This document shows positions 27,938-33,756 of a stretch of DNA of 64,000 nucleotides, in pieces (the stretch's first letter is position 1; each line of letters starts with the position of its first letter). A program made the position numbers and the translations under genes. The DNA is from Sphaerotilus mobilis (lineage in GTDB: Bacteria > Pseudomonadota > Gammaproteobacteria > Burkholderiales > Burkholderiaceae_C). The stretch spans positions 682,001 through 746,000 of the forward strand of contig NZ_SGWV01000007.1 in the NCBI RefSeq assembly GCF_004216565.1, in the 5' to 3' direction. Under the pieces are notes generated by a model. It was not told the DNA's origin. It did not search any database and saw only the letters and a list, made by a program, of their open reading frames with translations.

Positions 27938-28039
27938 AGTTAACCAGAGCGGTGGGGTATGACGACGTTTGGGGCTGAATGAAATGGAGCCCCAAACGGC
28001 GGCATGCCCCACTGCGTCCGGTTGAACGAATGGTTAGGC
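27938..28039 (-). repeat. attC site 1 (after the TIR-ATPase cassette)
   Basis: Quasi-palindrome of 102 nt. On the minus strand it starts with GCCTAAC (28039-28033), 28 nt after the stop of the TIR gene, and ends at GTTAACT (27944-27938). Inner arms GCAGTGGGGCATG / CATACCCCACCGC pair well and a second inner stem TTTGGGGCT / AGCCCCAAA forms the tip. The distal core box is imperfect. Confidence 0.75.
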
Positions 28040-28067
28040 GTCGCCACGCTATGAGTTGGGTGGGCAT

Positions 28068-29606
28068 TCATTCCTGCTCGATCTTGTCGATCAGACTCGC
28101 AGCAAGTTGCTCGACGCTACAGCGACGCAAATCTATATGCCCAACGTTGCTAGAGAGACCCACAACGGTGACATCATCAATTAGGACCGGCAGAAGGTAG
28201 GTTGCCGTTCTCTTTGAGCGAGCATCCTTGCCGATCTCGAACTCGAAGTTGGTCCAGTCTTTCTCAGGATAATGCCTGGAAAGAAATATGAGCATGTATT
28301 GCGCGTCATTCGCATAAACGTCAGCCAACTTTGCTCGAAGATCTATGCCCCACAATTGATGCTGTACATCGAAGTCGTAGAAGACCGTGTATCCCGAATC
28401 GTTCAAGATATTCTTCAAGCGCTCTACGACCTCGCGATCTTCCCCAGCAAAGGACACTGCAACATCCCAGGGGTAGCCAGAACGCCGCAGGCGGATGGCT
28501 TGCCCTATCTCGTCGAGATTCGCAAGCGTGAGGTAGAGGCCAAATGAGGGATCCTCGATAGTGATGCTCTCAGAGTCCTTATTCAAGTAGATCGCGTCGT
28601 CAAGGCCACGTTCCTCAATCACTGAAGGAAGATACTTTAGGCAGTTGTGAAACGAAGTGGTCTTTTTTGCCCGTTCTTTGGCATCGTCCAGCCCGTAGAG
28701 CAAGCGCTGCTGAACCTCTTGAAACTGAACCTCGCTCTTCCCGATCAGGCTAATGATCTTGATTATGTCGAAATAAGTGTTGTGAACTGACCTAGCCTGC
28801 TGTTTTCCTTTGCAAAGCCCAATCAGGCGGTTGTGGTATTTGCCTCGATATATTCTGAGCACTCCGTCTTTCACGGAATCCATGCCGAGATCAATAGGCT
28901 TCGGCTCTGGCTCGGGGTGTGTCTTGAGCACCTTACTTCGAATGCACGCGACGCGGCAAATAACCTGAATCGCAGACGGAATTCCGGAGGCTGCTTTGAC
29001 ATAGTCCGATCTCGCGGAGGGCGAGAACTTCACGTTTAAGTGCTTCTCACCCAGCTCAAGAATGTCGGTCAAGAACTTGTCAGACTGCCGCTTGATCTCG
29101 TATACATCGTTACGGATGCCAAGTTCCGGATCAATATCCAGCATCTTCTTGTTGGAGCTAGCGATTCCGATAATGAAGAATCGGAGGCCGAGTTCGTTCC
29201 AGCGCTTAAGCTTGTAGCCGATATCTTTCCGGAGCATCTCTTGGAGGTGATGGAAGTCATCAAGGACTACGATTCCAGCTGCTGCGAGGAGCGCAACTAC
29301 CTCTTCTTCTGAGTTGTTGCACGACAAGGCCTTGGAGAATAGGTCGCCAACGGTTTGAGCACTGGTGTGGTCTCTTCCAGATATCCACACTGTGTTCCCA
29401 GGGCCGAACTGCGCTTCTTCGAGCGCCTTCTTGGCAAGAGTGGTCTTGCCACAGCCCGATGGGCCACTGAGCGTGAGGTGCTTTCCAGCCGTGACCAGTG
29501 AGCCAACCATATCGTCGAACTCACTGGGCTGGACGAAGGTGAGCACTGGTAGATCGCTCTCGTTGAAGACATCCGAAAGGCTGTACGAAGGACTGGAGGG
29601 TGACAT
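28068..29606 (-). CDS. P-loop ATPase fused to a C-terminal TIR domain (putative anti-phage effector)
   Basis: 512 aa, unrecognised as a named system. Residues ~20-370: AAA/STAND-like ATPase with Walker A 'GPSGCGKTT' (48-56), Walker B 'GIVVLDDFHH' (111-120), and a later helical/winged-helix-like part ('SITIEDPSFGLYLTLAN'). Residues 380-512: TIR domain ('WDVAVSFAGEDREVVERL', 'YTVFYDFD', 'MLIFLSRHYPEKDW'), with Glu455 or Glu457 as candidate NADase catalytic residue. TIR enzymes of this kind deplete NAD+ on phage infection; that function is inferred. The gene is an integron cassette: attC sites on both sides, stop 28 nt before the attC core. Base composition is lower in GC than the flanking core genes. 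Confidence 0.88.
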   Translation of the reverse strand: MSPSSPSYSLSDVFNESDLPVLTFVQPSEFDDMVGSLVTAGKHLTLSGPSGCGKTTLAKKALEEAQFGPGNTVWISGRDHTSAQTVGDLFSKALSCNNSEEEVVALLAAAGIVVLDDFHHLQEMLRKDIGYKLKRWNELGLRFFIIGIASSNKKMLDIDPELGIRNDVYEIKRQSDKFLTDILELGEKHLNVKFSPSARSDYVKAASGIPSAIQVICRVACIRSKVLKTHPEPEPKPIDLGMDSVKDGVLRIYRGKYHNRLIGLCKGKQQARSVHNTYFDIIKIISLIGKSEVQFQEVQQRLLYGLDDAKERAKKTTSFHNCLKYLPSVIEERGLDDAIYLNKDSESITIEDPSFGLYLTLANLDEIGQAIRLRRSGYPWDVAVSFAGEDREVVERLKNILNDSGYTVFYDFDVQHQLWGIDLRAKLADVYANDAQYMLIFLSRHYPEKDWTNFEFEIGKDARSKRTATYLLPVLIDDVTVVGLSSNVGHIDLRRCSVEQLAASLIDKIEQE

Positions 29607-29646
29607 TGGCTTCTGCGCTCGGTTGGTGATAGCGGTGGCCTGCGAC

Positions 29647-29766
29647 GCCTAACGCCCAAGGTAAGCGGCGCCGGAAGGAGCGCAGCGAGTGGAGGGCACC
29701 AACAAAGCCCATGAAAATGGCGAAGCCATGGGCTTTGTTGGCGTCCGCTTGACCGCCCAGTTAGGC
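29647..29766 (-). repeat. attC site 2 (between AbiC-like and TIR cassettes)
   Basis: 120-nt quasi-palindrome with perfect outer boxes GCCTAAC (29647-29653) and GTTAGGC (29760-29766). Arms pair through AAGCGG / CCGCTT and a long terminal stem AACAAAGCCCATG / CATGGGCTTTGTT around 29700-29740. It lies 22 nt after the stop of the AbiC-like gene and 41 nt before the TIR start. Confidence 0.92.
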
Positions 29767-29787
29767 GCCTTTCTGCTTTGCATAAAG

Positions 29788-30630
29788 TTAACCCAGTTTG
29801 TAGCGCTCTTTGATTTGCGCGTAGTCGTCACCGTATGCAGATGGGGCATACAGTGGTATGTGCAAATCGGGAGCAAGAAGCAAATTGGTCGGCATGTTTT
29901 CTAGCAGGGCATAGCGCTCCACAAGTGGTTTGAATTTTTTGTTCCCATTCTGGCTTAAGCAGTTGTAGAACAAAAAAGCCTGCTCGTAACTTGACAGTTG
30001 AGCTCTTGCAAGACTTGTGTAGCGGCGCTTATTCGGTACCCCCGACTCATCGACAAGCTTGATGATGTGATAGAGGGTGCGAAAGTAATGACCGACCTCC
30101 GATTGGTGTTCTTCGTAAAAGCGCGAATAGACATCTTGCACGGTGGCTAACGCTGCGCCCGCCTCAGGCGGATAAACGGCGTGGGCCGCGTGATGATTTT
30201 TTAATCGATTGAACCAGACCTTAAAGCAATCCCTAGACTTCGTAACGCGGTTGCCGTCACTTACAAGATCCATTGACGAAACGATTTGCCCATGCGCTTC
30301 AAGAAGTGAGAAGAATGTTGACTCGAAGCGCTGTAGCTCAAAGGTGGCGCTTTGCTGTTCAAGTTGCTCCTTTTGTCCGGCGAGTTCCTCTCTGGTTGAA
30401 GCCAACTCTTCTCGTTGAAGAGCCAGTTCATCGCGCTGCATCCATGTCGTGTATATCAGGGTGGCAAACGCTAGTCCGGAAAAAAGCGCATTTACTGCCC
30501 CAAACATGTCACCAAAGGTCCCGCGCTCCTTCACTCCATCGAGCAAGAAACCGGATAACGCCCAAACTAGGGTTATGGCGATCCAAAGCATGAAAAGCCA
30601 GAAGGCTGATGGTTTTGGAGAGGTGCTCAT
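29788..30630 (-). CDS. Putative AbiC-type phage abortive-infection membrane protein
   Basis: 280 aa. Two transmembrane helices (~residues 10-30 and 42-60), a coiled coil rich in 'REELASTREELAGQKEQLEQQ' (~63-95), then a cytoplasmic domain matching the putative abortive-infection family (putAbiC): 'FESTFFSLLEAHGQIV', 'VGHYFRTLYHIIKLVDES' and 'LARAQLSSYEQAFLFYNCLS'. The ATG at 30630 is chosen because longer frames run into the attC site at 30645. AbiC-like proteins are linked to phage exclusion; mechanism unknown. It is a cassette next to the TIR cassette, same strand. Confidence 0.82.
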   Translation of the reverse strand: MSTSPKPSAFWLFMLWIAITLVWALSGFLLDGVKERGTFGDMFGAVNALFSGLAFATLIYTTWMQRDELALQREELASTREELAGQKEQLEQQSATFELQRFESTFFSLLEAHGQIVSSMDLVSDGNRVTKSRDCFKVWFNRLKNHHAAHAVYPPEAGAALATVQDVYSRFYEEHQSEVGHYFRTLYHIIKLVDESGVPNKRRYTSLARAQLSSYEQAFLFYNCLSQNGNKKFKPLVERYALLENMPTNLLLAPDLHIPLYAPSAYGDDYAQIKERYKLG

Positions 30631-30644
30631 ATGCTTGCGGAGGA

Positions 30645-30756
30645 GCCTAACGTTTGAGCTAACCGGACCGTTGCGGTATGTGGCTAAAGGTCCAGAATGA
30701 AATGACGGGCCTTTAGCCGCATGCCGCAATGGGTCCGGCTGAGCGAATGGTTAGGC
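30645..30756 (-). repeat. attC site 3
   Basis: 112-nt quasi-palindrome. Outer boxes GCCTAAC (30645-30651) and GTTAGGC (30750-30756) are perfect; arms match over nearly 50 nt (for example ACCGGACCGTTGCGGTATG / CATGCCGCAATGGGTCCGG, then GGCTAAAGG / CCTTTAGCC). Confidence 0.93.
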
Positions 30757-31021
30757 GTCACTGCGGTGCTGCGCATGACTTCGAGCTTCGCCTGATGGAA
30801 GTTGAACATGTATGTACCCATGAACCCGAGGGTGCGCTGAGGATGTTGGGCTACTTCTCTCTTTCAACATCCGTTACCATTGTTTCATGTTTGCTTTCGT
30901 GAAAATGGCGCTGCGTAGACGGTATACAGCACCTGTCGCAACCAGGTCTCTGGCATCTGGGAAAACGTTGTATACCTCATTGATACCTCTGGCTGTTTCG
31001 CGATTCGATTTAGTGCGTTTT

Positions 31022-31144
31022 CTATCGAATCAATCCATAGATGATCCAGCCTGCAATGGCTGATATCACGATCCAATAGATTAATCGGGCTCTTGGACTC
31101 ATCTTGCGGCAAGTCTCGGGATCGGGGCCTCCGGGTGCTGCCAT
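31022..31144 (-). CDS. Small one-helix membrane protein in a cassette (40 aa)
   Basis: Short frame starting with ATG at 31144, 22 nt inside the cassette from the attC 4 core, the spacing seen for other genes of this array. It reads 'MAAPGGPDPETCRKMSPRAR' then a single hydrophobic helix 'LIYWIVISAIAGWIIYGLIR'. No family recognised. The remaining 265 nt to attC 3 hold frames without starts (one reads 'GINEVYNVFPDARDLVATG'), so a longer ancestral gene may have been broken by a frameshift here. An alternative frame at 30885-31112 is 75 codons. Confidence 0.45.
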   Translation of the reverse strand: MAAPGGPDPETCRKMSPRARLIYWIVISAIAGWIIYGLIR

Positions 31145-31165
31145 AGGGTGGTTTGTCTTTGTGAC

Positions 31166-31222
31166 GCCTAACGTTTGAGCTCAGCGGACGGCGAAGCCGT
31201 CCGCTGCAGCGAATGGTTGAAG
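31166..31222 (-). repeat. attC site 4
   Basis: 57-nt quasi-palindrome: GCCTAAC (31166-31172) ... TCAGCGGACGGC / GCCGTCCGCTG ... GTTGAAG (31216-31222). The right box is a variant; on the minus strand it reads CTTCAAC and pairs in type with the GTTGAAG box of attC 5 on the other side of the same cassette. Confidence 0.88.
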
Positions 31223-31226
31223 CGCA

Positions 31227-31481
31227 TCAGCATGGCATGCTCCAGAGACAGTCGCGAACACGATCTGCTTGCCCGTCGGCAATGAGCCTGGCGGGCATTT
31301 GGTTGTCCAGCGCCGGAACGCTGCGCTGAAGCCAAGCGAGACTTTCGCCCCGAAGATGAAAGAACAATGCCCAAGCAATGTCTTCGCTTCCGCCGCAACT
31401 GGCCACTAGTTCGCCCTTAAACGAGCACTCCGCAAAGTCGCGGCTGCAAATCTCAGCGAACGTGTACCAGCGAGTGTCCAT
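31227..31481 (-). CDS. MbcA/ParS-type (DUF2384-like) antitoxin-domain protein
   Basis: 84 aa from the ATG at 31481, 3 nt from the attC 5 end; a TTG at 31490 would lie inside the attC. The C-terminal half 'SLAWLQRSVPALDNQMPARL' followed by 'IADGQADRVRDCL' resembles the toxin-binding domain of MbcA/ParS/Xre antitoxins (WLxxPnxaLgg.tPlelL...G...V...L). The Xre helix-turn-helix normally in front of it is not seen, and no RES-domain toxin gene follows. It may be an orphan antitoxin acting against a toxin elsewhere. The stop is 5 nt from attC 4. Confidence 0.55.
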   Translation of the reverse strand: MDTRWYTFAEICSRDFAECSFKGELVASCGGSEDIAWALFFHLRGESLAWLQRSVPALDNQMPARLIADGQADRVRDCLWSMPC

Positions 31482-31484
31482 GCG

Positions 31485-31553
31485 CTTCAACGTTGAAGCT
31501 GAGCCGCGAGCGGCGGCTTGCCGACGCGAGTCGGCTCGAGCGACAGGTTAGGC
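31485..31553 (-). repeat. attC site 5
   Basis: 69-nt quasi-palindrome: CTTCAAC (31485-31491) ... GAGCCGCGAGCGGCGG / CCGACGCGAGTCGGCTC ... GTTAGGC (31547-31553). On the minus strand GCCTAAC begins 1 nt after the stop codon of the lipoprotein gene. Confidence 0.88.
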
Positions 31554-31554
31554 G

Positions 31555-32484
31555 TCATTGCTCGAATGGAACAGATGGATCGCTGCAGTACGGATACGCG
31601 ACAGTTGCGGCCGGTCCTTCGATTAGTTCAAGGACGCGGCAGAAGCGCTTGGGGTTGAGCTCGACGATTCCAAACGGTGGTGCACGGCTCTCAACCTTGC
31701 GCTCCATTACCTTGTGGATGGATGCACTTGCGGTGCGACCGGCATCCCCGGCGAAGTAGATGGCCCATGCCAGCTCAAGAAGTCGGTCTCGTGCGTCCAG
31801 TTGGATGACCGCATTCGGGGGCAGGTTTCCGACCTTGACGTTGATCATCTCGACTATCCGAGGAAGAGCTGTGGGATCTCCCACAACCGCGGCTACTTGC
31901 GCTGCGCCTGTCCCAAGTGGTGTTTCGCCGGACATCTGCTGTACTGCAACGTCTCGGAATGCAATTGCTCTCTTGCCGAAAGTGGCGAGTGTGGACCGGC
32001 CAAGTGGCCGAATGTCTTGGCGAGGGAACACTTCGGAGTGCTGCTTAGATTCATTGAAGGCCGCCTTGCCGACCTGCTCGATCACGATTTCATCCGGCAT
32101 TGGTATTTTGCTGGCGAGCTGAAGCTGGTACTCGACAAGCTGTCCAGCCCCTAAACCCTTCGGTGCTTTGAGTGAGGCCCCAACTCTGTTCATCACTGTG
32201 TCAGGAGTGCAAATTGGCACACTCCCTTTCGGCCCGCTACGGATGAGACCATTTCCAAGGGTCTTCTGTGCGCCGATGGTCAACCAGTTGGAAATCGGCT
32301 CTTCGTCCAGTGCGATGGCATCGGCGGCCGTGTCAAGAACTTTTAGCTCCCGTTCCGATGGCGGCTCGCAGGTCGCCAGCATGTTCGGTGGCAGGGCTCG
32401 GCTTAACTCGGCAGTTGGCCGCTGTCCGCAAGCCGAAGCCGATGCCGCAACGCATAGAGCAAGGACGAGACGTGGTGGAAGCAT
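31555..32484 (-). CDS. Predicted lipoprotein of unknown function (cassette gene)
   Basis: 309 aa from the ATG at 32484, 17 nt inside the cassette. The N-terminus 'MLPPRLVLALCVAASASACGQ' is a lipoprotein-type signal peptide with Cys near residue 19 as the acylation site. The mature part is mixed alpha/beta; a region 'DPTALPRIVEMINVKVGNLP' to 'RLLELAWAIYFAGDAGRT' looks like paired helices of HEAT type. No family recognised. One other pair of Cys residues ('PICTPD', 'RFCRVLEL') could form a disulfide. GC content is closer to the core genome than that of the TIR and AbiC cassettes. Confidence 0.8.
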   Translation of the reverse strand: MLPPRLVLALCVAASASACGQRPTAELSRALPPNMLATCEPPSERELKVLDTAADAIALDEEPISNWLTIGAQKTLGNGLIRSGPKGSVPICTPDTVMNRVGASLKAPKGLGAGQLVEYQLQLASKIPMPDEIVIEQVGKAAFNESKQHSEVFPRQDIRPLGRSTLATFGKRAIAFRDVAVQQMSGETPLGTGAAQVAAVVGDPTALPRIVEMINVKVGNLPPNAVIQLDARDRLLELAWAIYFAGDAGRTASASIHKVMERKVESRAPPFGIVELNPKRFCRVLELIEGPAATVAYPYCSDPSVPFEQ

Positions 32485-32501
32485 GCAAATACGCTTGTGA
32501 C

Positions 32502-32559
32502 GCCTAACGTTTGAATTCACCGGCCGCCGGAGGCGGTCCGGTGGAATGATGGGTTGGGC
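32502..32559 (-). repeat. attC site 6
   Basis: 58-nt quasi-palindrome: GCCTAAC (32502-32508) ... TTCACCGGCCGCC / GGCGGTCCGGTGGAA ... GTTGGGC (32553-32559). Confidence 0.9.
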
Positions 32560-32601
32560 GTTCGGTGATTCACGAATTGGGACCTTCGGATAGGGCGCAG
32601 T

Positions 32602-32874
32602 TTAGAGGCGACCAAGAGCATTCCCCACAGCTGCGGCGCGCTCCAGGATTTGCCCATTGATCACACCGTCAAAGTCCATTGCGCGAGCTATTGCACCAGA
32701 GAAGTCCGACTCTCCAGCTACCACGCGTGCATGAAGTGTTTCGAAAATGGACTGCCACTTTTGCCATATTTCCTGCGACCAACCGTCCTTCGTGCAGGCT
32801 GGCGGCATTGGTCCCCTGAGTTCAGACGCCAACCAAGCAAGCTCATCGGCTATATTTGCGCGTGTGTTCAGCAT
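32602..32874 (-). CDS. Unknown cassette protein (90 aa)
   Basis: No family recognised. Start at the ATG 32874 (MLNTRANIADELAWLASEL), 3 nt from the attC 7 box; the TTG-started longer frame overlaps the attC. The sequence is acidic, mainly helical, with three Trp residues around 'GWSQEIWQKWQSIFETLH'. It ends 42 nt before attC 6. Position, direction and length are those of a normal cassette gene. Confidence 0.65.
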   Translation of the reverse strand: MLNTRANIADELAWLASELRGPMPPACTKDGWSQEIWQKWQSIFETLHARVVAGESDFSGAIARAMDFDGVINGQILERAAAVGNALGRL

Positions 32875-32877
32875 GAC

Positions 32878-32935
32878 GCCCAACGTCAAAAATAAGCGGC
32901 TGCCGAAGGCAGTCCGCTTGAATGCCGGGTTAGGC
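32878..32935 (-). repeat. attC site 7
   Basis: 58-nt quasi-palindrome: GCCCAAC (32878-32884) ... AAGCGGCTGCC / GGCAGTCCGCTT ... GTTAGGC (32929-32935). A divergent version of this site and of the DNA to its right recurs at 55.37-55.57 kb. Confidence 0.9.
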
Positions 32936-33080
32936 GCAAACCTTGGCTGTATTTGGCTCGCGGGTTAACCAACGTTTGGAACGGCCAGAGCGACACGCGG
33001 CGGCAAGAAACCGAGGCCGGACGCGCCAGCGTGTGAAGTTGGGCAGCAGCGGTGAACAGCGTGAGGGGCTCGGTTTTCAT
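32886..33080 (-). CDS. Short cassette frame, repeated at 55.5 kb (64 aa)
   Basis: ATG at 33080, 33 nt inside the cassette nearest to attI. It reads 'MKTEPLTLFTAAAQLHTLAR' and continues 'PASVSCRRVSL', then runs into attC 7. The copy at 55436-55540 keeps the frame with many third-position and other changes ('MKTERYTLFTAVAQFQTPAR...IASVSCRCMSL'). Preservation of the first 31 codons in both copies hints at coding, but the frame may be a by-product of a repeated non-coding cassette. No family recognised. Confidence 0.35.
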   Translation of the reverse strand: MKTEPLTLFTAAAQLHTLARPASVSCRRVSLWPFQTLVNPRAKYSQGLRLTRHSSGLPSAAAYF

Positions 33081-33113
33081 GATTGACGCGGTTCGGGCAT
33101 GAATGGGCGAGTG

Positions 33114-33163
33114 GCCTAACGTTGTTTAGGCAGCACCCAACATACGAAAACCTGCAGCCTAAC
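33114..33163 (-). other. Candidate attI recombination region
   Basis: Between the first cassette and intI lie three core-type boxes: GCCTAAC (33114-33120), GTTTAGGC (33124-33131) and GCCTAAC (33157-33163), which on the minus strand reads as the G^TTAGGC cleavage box. Placement 150-200 nt in front of the integrase start is as expected for attI. The close pair at 33114-33131 looks like an attC that has lost its middle. The remaining 33164-33309 shows no gene and no clear LexA box. Confidence 0.5.
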
Positions 33164-33309
33164 GCGCAGTCCCGATGCCGCCCTCGCGCGGATCCTAGCG
33201 CTCTCGGCCCGAGGTGAACAGCCCCCGTCGCCCCCCTCTTGAAGGTGACGATGCGGCGTGAATAGGCCGCCTAAATTTGGCCTCCCACATCGAACTCCCG
33301 AAGGTATCC

Positions 33310-33699
33310 ATGAGCGAAGAACTGGCCGACGCACCTGCATCGCCCCAGCCCAGGTTGCTGACCCGGCTGCGCCAGGCCATCCGTGTCCGTCAATATGCCC
33401 TGCGGACCGAGGAGGTATATGTCGGTTGGGCTCGGCGCTATATTCATTTTCACGGCCGGCGTCATCATCAAGATTTGGGAGAACCGGAGGTAACGGCCTT
33501 CCTGACGCATCTGGCGTCCGAGCGCAACGTCAGTGCGTCGACGCCGTCGCAGGCGCGGACGGCGCTGCAGTTGCTGCATCAGAAGGTACTTGGCATCGAT
33601 CTGCCGTGGCTGGACGAGGGGGCCTCGCCCGGCCGGGCATCGGCCATGCAGCCCGGTAGGGCCGGCGCAGTCGTGCGACCAGCCCCGCCCCACAAATGA
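33310..33699 (+). pseudogene. intI: Integron integrase IntI, N-terminal fragment
   Basis: Tyrosine recombinase of integrons, truncated. The ATG at 33310 (MSEELADAPASPQPRLL) leads into the SAM-like core-binding domain with integron-type landmarks 'YALRTEEVYVGWARRYIHFH', 'GEPEVTAFLTHLASERNVSA' and 'LLHQKVLGIDLPWLDE' (to about residue 103). Homology then stops near 33618: the catalytic domain with the Arg-His-Arg-Tyr residues and the IntI-specific extra helix is absent, and the last ~26 codons are unrelated. Divergent from the cassettes, as in all integrons. It cannot be an active recombinase. Confidence 0.88.
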
Positions 33700-33700
33700 C

Positions 33701-33730
33701 AAAAGCCGCGCCCCTTGCGGGACGCGGCCT
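33701..33730 (-). terminator. Intrinsic terminator of the chemotaxis operon
   Basis: On the minus strand: GCCGCGTCCC (33728-33719) pairs with GGGGCGCGGC (33714-33705) around a short loop, followed by TTTT. It lies about 28 nt after the stop of the last chemoreceptor gene and abuts the end of the intI fragment. Confidence 0.8.
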
Positions 33731-33756
33731 GTGTTGGCAGCGACGAATCGAGACGC

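Noticed and set aside
30885-31112. 75-codon minus-strand frame within the cassette between attC 3 and attC 4
   Set aside because: Start lies deep in the cassette and overlaps the better placed 40-codon membrane frame; no family support, kept only as an alternative.
32950-33110. Possible tRNA or other structured RNA gene in the gap before intI
   Set aside because: No cloverleaf with T-loop GTTCRA and acceptor pairing was found; the stretch is better explained as a repeated cassette.
27938-33163. Possible CRISPR array, because similar short sequences recur at intervals
   Set aside because: The recurring units are inverted, quasi-palindromic, 57-120 nt long and separated by whole genes, not 25-40 nt direct repeats with equal spacers; no cas gene is present.
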